64,000 nucleotides of DNA from Paraflavitalea soli (GTDB lineage Bacteria > Bacteroidota > Bacteroidia > Chitinophagales > Chitinophagaceae): the NCBI RefSeq assembly GCF_003555545.1, contig NZ_CP032157.1, positions 2,298,546 through 2,362,545 on the forward strand. The letters run 5' to 3'. The position numbers and the translations under genes are program-made. Under the pieces are notes generated by a model. That model was given only the letters and a program-made list of their open reading frames with translations, did not search any database and was not told where the DNA came from. Positions 59,508 through 64,000 of this stretch are shown one piece after another. Each line of letters starts with the position of its first letter. Positions within the stretch are counted from its first letter, which is position 1.

Positions 59508-60293
59508 ATGGAAAAAACACCTTCACCAACAGTCGTCTTTATTACCGGCGCTTTTGTGCACCACAGTTGCTGGGATGATTGGAAGACCTATTTTGAAAGC
59601 AAAGGTTACCCAACCATCGCACCACCCTGGCCACATAAAGCCGCTTCAGCAGAAACCCTGCGGATGAGTCACCCCAACAAAGATATAGCAGCCAACCGGC
59701 TTCCGGCAATAACCGATCACTATGATTCAATCGTACGCCAACTCCCCGGTAAGCCCATCCTCATCGGTCATTCTATTGGCGGGTTGATCGTGCAGCTATT
59801 ATTGCAAAGAGGATTGGGCAGCGCAGGCGTTGCGATCCATTCCGCACCGCCGCAGGGAATATTCACGTTCCGGTTCTCCTTTCTGAAAGCCGGCTGGGGT
59901 CCCCTGGGATTCTTTACTTCCACCCGGCAATCCTTCCTCATGTCTTTCACCCAATGGAAATATGCTTTCACCAACCGCATGGATTGTGAGGCACAGAAAG
60001 AAGCCTATTACCGCTTTGCCATTCCCGAATCCAAGCTCATCGTAAGAGACACCATCACAAAAGCAGCCAGGGTCCACTTCGAAAATCCCCATGCCCCCTT
60101 GTTACTCATATCCGGCAGTGACGACCATACCATACCCGCCTCACTCAATTACGCCAATTACCGGAAATACAAGAAGAGCAATTCCATCACCGATTATGCC
60201 ACCTTCCCGGGCAGGAACCACTTTGTATTAGGCCAGCCCACCTGGAAGGAAGATGCCGGTTATATCCTGGACTGGCTCAACAAACTACCCTGA
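59508..60293 (+). CDS. Alpha/beta hydrolase
   Basis: A 261-residue cytoplasmic alpha/beta hydrolase with VVFITGAFVHHSCWDDW (oxyanion region), the nucleophile elbow GHSIGG, Asp in SGSDDHTIPA and His in GRNHFVLGQ, giving a complete Ser-Asp-His triad. The substrate is unknown; its features resemble esterases and lactone hydrolases. It is the first of three hydrolase genes in this part. A block of short tandem repeats separates it from the next. Confidence 0.88.
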   Translation: MEKTPSPTVVFITGAFVHHSCWDDWKTYFESKGYPTIAPPWPHKAASAETLRMSHPNKDIAANRLPAITDHYDSIVRQLPGKPILIGHSIGGLIVQLLLQRGLGSAGVAIHSAPPQGIFTFRFSFLKAGWGPLGFFTSTRQSFLMSFTQWKYAFTNRMDCEAQKEAYYRFAIPESKLIVRDTITKAARVHFENPHAPLLLISGSDDHTIPASLNYANYRKYKKSNSITDYATFPGRNHFVLGQPTWKEDAGYILDWLNKLP

Positions 60294-60313
60294 TGTCAGC
60301 TGAGCTTGTCTCA

Positions 60314-60425
60314 GGGTGGGTCGCCCTTAAGGGTGGGTCGCTCTTAAGGGTGGGTCGCCTTCAAGGGTGGGTCGCCCTTCAAGGGCGGCTCACCCTGCCC
60401 GCCGCATAGCTGGGCGGCTCACCCT
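60314..60425. repeat. Tandem 17-bp repeat array
   Basis: Four units of GGGTGGGTCGCCCTTAA-type sequence lie at 60314-60330, 60331-60347, 60348-60364 and 60365-60382 (the last has 18 bases). Two related GGGCGGCTCACCC copies follow at 60383 and 60412. Their complement can pair within the array. A single related copy is in the ccoI terminator at 8.5 kb. It lies between the first and second hydrolase genes. Confidence 0.8.
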
Positions 60426-60503
60426 GATCTAAAGAAGCTTCTCCAATCCAATTCAACACCCTTAACAACAAACCTTCACATATCATCTAAAACAATGCAG
60501 ATC

Positions 60504-61478
60504 ATGAAACAACTAATCTCAGTATTTATTATCGCAAGCCTCCTGGCTGCCTGCAACAGTACACCCAAAGAGACAACAGCACCGGCTGTTATAACTGCCG
60601 ACACCAACAGCAATGTTTCCACTATGCAGCCAGCCGCGCCCCCTGCCAACTTCAAACATGCGGTGGCAAAAGTAAACGGCCTCGACATTCACTATGTGAT
60701 CGGCGGCACCGGCGAACCACTCGTGTTATTACATGGCTTCGGACAGAACTGGTTTATGTGGAACCGCCTGCTGCCCGGGTTCTCCAAACACTTTACCGTC
60801 ATAGCACCCGACCTGCCGGGCCTGGGTGAATCCGGCAAGCCCGATAGCGGTTACGATAAGAAAACCATGGCTGCTGCTATTCACGGACTGGTAAAACAAT
60901 TGGGATATGAACACATCAACCTGGCCGGCCACGACATTGGACTCATGGTAGCCTACGCCTATGCAGCTCAATTCTCCGGTGAGGTAAGCAAACTGGCCCT
61001 GATGGATGCCTTGCTGCCTGGTGTAGAACCCGTTTGGAGCCAGGTGAAAGCCGGCGCCTGGTGGTTTGGCTTCTTTGGCTTCCCCGCTTCCGGCGAACTC
61101 GTGGCCGGGCAAGAACGCCTCTTCCTCACAAATTTCTGGCCCGTGGTAGGTCACGTAAAAGATGCATTCACACCCCAGGAGGTCAATGAGTTTGTACGGG
61201 CTTATGCCGTTAAAGGCGGTACAACCGGCGCCTTCCACTGGTTTGGCGCATTTGACCAGGATGCCCTGGACAATAAAGTGTTCATGAAAACCAAACTCAA
61301 AATGCCCTTGCTCGCCATGGGTGGCGAATACTTTGGCGCCGCCTTCCTGGTCGATCACTGCAAACTGGTGGCAGAAAATGTAAAAGGCTCCAATATCAAA
61401 GGGGCCGGGCATTGGATCGTACAGGAGAATACCGCCCAGGTGCAAAAAGATCTGTTGGATTTCTTCCTGGCTAAATAA
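60504..61478 (+). CDS. Alpha/beta hydrolase lipoprotein (epoxide hydrolase type)
   Basis: A 324-residue lipoprotein (lipobox SLLAAC) with an alpha/beta hydrolase fold: HGFGQNWFMW, DLPGLGESGKPDSGY, and the nucleophile elbow AGHDIGLMVAY, which has Asp and not Ser. Asp nucleophiles are typical of epoxide hydrolases and haloalkane dehalogenases. The C-terminal His is in KGAGHWIVQE. It is anchored at the periplasmic or outer membrane face. I start at 60504, since the first ATG, three codons earlier, adds nothing. The gene for the porin follows after seven bases. Confidence 0.88.
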   Translation: MKQLISVFIIASLLAACNSTPKETTAPAVITADTNSNVSTMQPAAPPANFKHAVAKVNGLDIHYVIGGTGEPLVLLHGFGQNWFMWNRLLPGFSKHFTVIAPDLPGLGESGKPDSGYDKKTMAAAIHGLVKQLGYEHINLAGHDIGLMVAYAYAAQFSGEVSKLALMDALLPGVEPVWSQVKAGAWWFGFFGFPASGELVAGQERLFLTNFWPVVGHVKDAFTPQEVNEFVRAYAVKGGTTGAFHWFGAFDQDALDNKVFMKTKLKMPLLAMGGEYFGAAFLVDHCKLVAENVKGSNIKGAGHWIVQENTAQVQKDLLDFFLAK

Positions 61479-61485
61479 TACCCCG

Positions 61486-62865
61486 GTGATAAAACAAATA
61501 AACGCCCTGCTACTATGCCTATTAGGGCTCTTTAGCAGCAACGCCCAAAACATACCTGCTTTTAAACAACTGAGGTACGAGGAGGATTATACCCTCCTGC
61601 CCCAAGACAGCAGCAGGAACTGGTATACCACCACCAAGTTCAGGGCCCTGTCAAAGGACCGCGGCATCTACCTCAGTATGGGAGGCGATATCAGGTACCA
61701 ATACCAGCGGTTCACCAATGAGAACTGGGGCGAATCCCCCAAAGACAATGATGGATTCATCCTTACCCGCTACCTGGCCCATGCCGACTTTCATGCCGGT
61801 AAACACTTCCGGACCTTTGTTCAATTGCAAAGCAGTTTTGCCAACGGAAAACTAACGCCGCCCTCCCCCGTCGATGAAAACCAACTGGACCTGCACCAGG
61901 CTTTCGCAGATATAGCTTTCACCGGGCGCCAGGCACAGGCATTGACCATCAGGATCGGTCGCCAGGAATTACTGTACGGATCACAACGATTGGTGGCCGT
62001 TCGCGATGGGCCCAATAACAGGCAGGCCTTCGATGCCGCCCGGTTGATCTATGCCCGCCCTAACTGGAATGCCCAGCTGTTCTATTCCCGTTTTGTCCAG
62101 TCAAAGCAGCAGATCTTTGATGATGGCTTTGCCAACCATACCCGGTTCTGGGGTGCATACCTCGTCAAAAACAAGGTGCCACTGCTCCGCAATGCCGATC
62201 TCTATTACTTCGGCTTGTGGAAAAAGAATGCAAAATTCGATGATGGCATGGGAAAGGAATTAAGGCATTCCATTGGCGGCAGGTTCTGGGATACCCAACG
62301 GTTCTGGAAATACGATATCGAAGGTCTGTATCAATGGGGCGACTTCGCGGGCAAACAGATCACTGCCTGGACCTTTTCAGTCAACACCAGTTATAAGTTT
62401 GCCAATACACCACTTAAGCCCGAGCCAGGTATAAAAACAGAGCTGATCAGCGGAGATGCACAATACGGCGACAACAAATTGCAAACCTTCAATCCCTTGT
62501 TTCCCCGGGGAGGTTACTTTGGCCTGGTGTCCATCATAGGTCCTGCCAATTTAGTCGACCTGCATCCTTCCCTTACCCTCGATCTGTCCCGTGGGTTATA
62601 TTTCAACATGGACTATGACATCTTTTGGCGCTACAGCCGCAACGATGGCATCTATGGACCCAATGTGGCCCTGATCTATTCAGGCAAAAAAAGCAGCCAG
62701 CGATCCATCGGGCGCCAGTATTCAACACACCTCGAATACATACCCAACAGGTTCCTGTATTTCCGTTGCGAATTTACCTGGTTCAAAGCCAGTGATTTTT
62801 TACACGACACGGGCATCGGCAAAAACATACTGTTTGCAGCCGGCACCGCCCAGCTTAAGTTTTAA
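61486..62865 (+). CDS. Alginate-export-family outer-membrane porin
   Basis: A 459-residue protein with a signal peptide (LLLCLLGLFSSNAQ, after a GTG start at 61486) and a barrel pattern matching the alginate export family: GGDIRYQYQRFTNENWG, then DADFHAGKHFRTFVQ-like strands and a final FAAGTAQLKF. It forms an outer-membrane channel for an anionic or polymeric substrate. The name of the family does not fix the substrate. The GTG start follows the hydrolase stop by seven bases, suggesting coupled expression with the lipoprotein hydrolase. Confidence 0.85.
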   Translation: MIKQINALLLCLLGLFSSNAQNIPAFKQLRYEEDYTLLPQDSSRNWYTTTKFRALSKDRGIYLSMGGDIRYQYQRFTNENWGESPKDNDGFILTRYLAHADFHAGKHFRTFVQLQSSFANGKLTPPSPVDENQLDLHQAFADIAFTGRQAQALTIRIGRQELLYGSQRLVAVRDGPNNRQAFDAARLIYARPNWNAQLFYSRFVQSKQQIFDDGFANHTRFWGAYLVKNKVPLLRNADLYYFGLWKKNAKFDDGMGKELRHSIGGRFWDTQRFWKYDIEGLYQWGDFAGKQITAWTFSVNTSYKFANTPLKPEPGIKTELISGDAQYGDNKLQTFNPLFPRGGYFGLVSIIGPANLVDLHPSLTLDLSRGLYFNMDYDIFWRYSRNDGIYGPNVALIYSGKKSSQRSIGRQYSTHLEYIPNRFLYFRCEFTWFKASDFLHDTGIGKNILFAAGTAQLKF

Positions 62866-62894
62866 ACCTTATTTCACTATTTAATAATAACAAC

Positions 62895-63662
62895 ATGAAA
62901 AAGATCTTCAATGCAGGTTTATTATTCTTTTCACTTTTAACCAGTACAGTTATGTCAAACGCACAAACACCAACAGCCATTAAAAATATTGTGATCGTTC
63001 ATGGCGCTTTTGCCGATGGTTCCGGATGGCAGGCCGTATATGAAGCCCTTACAAAGCATGGGTACAACGTGACCATTGTTCAAAATCCATTAAGCTCCCT
63101 GGCCGATGATGTGGCCGCTACCAACCGTATATTGGACAAGCAGGATGGCCCTGTAGTATTGGTAGGTCACTCCTGGGGTGGCTCCGTGATCACCCAGGCC
63201 GGTGTTCATCCCAAAGTGGCAGCCCTGGTATATGTAGCCGCCTTTGTACCCGATGTAAAGGAGACCACCCTCGACCTCATCAAAACCGCTCCCCCTGCAC
63301 CCGAGAACGGCATCCTTCCTCCCGATGAAAAAGGATATGTGTATTATGACAAACAGAAATTCCAGGCAGGTTTTGCAGCTGATCTGCCCAAAGCAACCAC
63401 CGATTTCATGTATGCTTCCCAGGGACCCATCGCCGCCCAGTCCTTTGTCACCCCCTTGACCGAGGCCGCCTGGAAAACGAAACCCTCCTTCGCCATCCTG
63501 GCCACCGAAGACAAAAGCATCAACCCCGATATTCAACGCACCATGTACAAAAGAGCAGGGGCAAAAGTGACCGCATTAGCCGGCAGCCATGTTATTTTTA
63601 TGTCAAAAGCCAAAGAGACAGCCGATGTCATTGAATTGGCAGCCAGGAGCAAAACACCATAA
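62895..63662 (+). CDS. Exported alpha/beta hydrolase
   Basis: A 255-residue protein with a signal peptide (MKKIFNAGLLFFSLLTSTVMSNA) and an alpha/beta hydrolase fold. IVIVHGAFADGSGW contains the oxyanion region and GHSWGGS the Ser nucleophile. An acidic residue in LATEDKSINP and the His in AGSHVIFMSKA complete the triad. The pattern resembles small esterase and RsbQ-like hydrolases. The last gene of the hydrolase-porin run, it ends at a strong terminator. Confidence 0.88.
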   Translation: MKKIFNAGLLFFSLLTSTVMSNAQTPTAIKNIVIVHGAFADGSGWQAVYEALTKHGYNVTIVQNPLSSLADDVAATNRILDKQDGPVVLVGHSWGGSVITQAGVHPKVAALVYVAAFVPDVKETTLDLIKTAPPAPENGILPPDEKGYVYYDKQKFQAGFAADLPKATTDFMYASQGPIAAQSFVTPLTEAAWKTKPSFAILATEDKSINPDIQRTMYKRAGAKVTALAGSHVIFMSKAKETADVIELAARSKTP

Positions 63663-63703
63663 GCTGGCCGCCCCATCTGGCACATACTCCTTACAGTACT
63701 GAA

Positions 63704-63737
63704 CAAAACGACCCGGTCTCACCGGGTTGTTTTGTTT
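63704..63737 (+). terminator. Rho-independent terminator
   Basis: ACCCGGT (63711-63717), loop ctc, ACCGGGT (63721-63727), with flanking AAAAC/GTTTT extending the stem, and then T-rich sequence. It ends the hydrolase-porin transcript. Confidence 0.88.
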
Positions 63738-63861
63738 CACCTGTTTAACTGTAGGCATTACAATAAAAATAATGCGTATCAGGAAGGCCCGGCCCTTTTT
63801 TTATCTGCGGCGGCTTTGTATTTTACAGCGCCGAACGACAACGGTACCCGAACCACCACCT

Positions 63862-64000
63862 ATGTATCGCTATGTGCTGCCCATTTTATTGCTTTTTGCA
63901 ATACCCGTCCTGTCCTATGCCCAAAAGGAGCCCGCTATCCTGTGCGGCCAAAAGCCCGTTACGGAAAAGCTGCTCCGCGATAATCCCCTGCTGAAACAAT
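63862..64000 (+). CDS. Start of an exported protein, truncated by window end
   Basis: The first 46 codons of an open frame: MYRYVLPILLLFAIPVLSYA is a signal peptide, followed by QKEPAILCGQKPVTEKLLRDN. A Cys-Gly followed by a helical stretch after a signal peptide occurs at the N-terminus of some secreted M43-type metallopeptidases of Bacteroidota, but the fragment is too short to be sure. An overlapping longer frame from about 63732 has no coding character. Confidence 0.55.
   Translation, partial: MYRYVLPILLLFAIPVLSYAQKEPAILCGQKPVTEKLLRDNPLLKQ

Overview
The window is chromosomal DNA from a member of the Bacteroidota, most likely a Chitinophagaceae relative (Chitinophaga/Niastella type). The signs are a fused CcoN-CcoO oxidase subunit, TAnnTTTG-type promoters with weak Shine-Dalgarno sequences, a hybrid propeller/LytS sensor with a LytTR regulator, and many lipoproteins. 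No rRNA, tRNA, CRISPR array, insertion sequence or phage was seen.

Layout. 1-2.1 kb: the tail of an L,D-transpeptidase, a membrane PAS histidine kinase whose PAS domain resembles the haem domain of FixL, and a small membrane protein. 2.1-10.9 kb: a complete cbb3 oxidase set on the minus strand (ccoS, ccoN/O fusion, ccoQ, ccoP, ccoG, ccoH, a SafE-like membrane protein) preceded by the copper ATPase ccoI. 11.1-12.1 kb: a transcription factor made of a receiver domain fused to a CRP/FNR domain. 12.1-47.4 kb: a long accessory-metabolism and stress region with acetyl-CoA hydrolase/transferase, a PfkB kinase, two Zn alcohol dehydrogenases, PEP synthase, an alpha-glucan phosphorylase homologue, a persulfide dioxygenase-rhodanese with TauE and DUF1634 proteins, an ApbE/DUF3570/DUF4266/thioredoxin operon, two cation P-type ATPases, an Mla-type lipid ABC operon, three tandem universal stress proteins, and a LolD/FtsX/adaptor exporter. 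47.6-64 kb: a different region with a LytTR two-component system, DUF4242 proteins, YceI, a sigma-54 response regulator with its kinase, three alpha/beta hydrolases and an alginate-export-type porin.

Main discovery. The 8.4-47.5 kb region looks like one regulon. Intergenic 12-mers of the form TGA(T/C/G)-N4-(A/C/G)TCA, the CRP/FNR class of operator, lie upstream of nearly every operon. In twelve promoters the box centre is exactly 58.5 nt from the downstream end of a TAnnTTTG-like -7 element. That places the box near -61.5, the class I CRP position. In three others the distance is exactly 36.5 nt, the class II position near -40. The presumed regulator is the receiver-CRP fusion at 11.1 kb, and the presumed sensor is the FixL-like kinase at 0.3 kb. 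This would be a FixL-FixJ-FixK cascade collapsed into two proteins.

The predicted targets are high-affinity respiration, acetyl-CoA, alcohol and PEP metabolism, glycogen use, sulfide handling, universal stress proteins, ion pumps, lipid trafficking and export. They recall the hypoxia/dormancy regulon controlled by DosR in mycobacteria, built here from different parts. Operons without a box (ApbE, Ca-type ATPase, TauE/DUF1634) are interspersed. No box was found by eye to the right of 47.6 kb.
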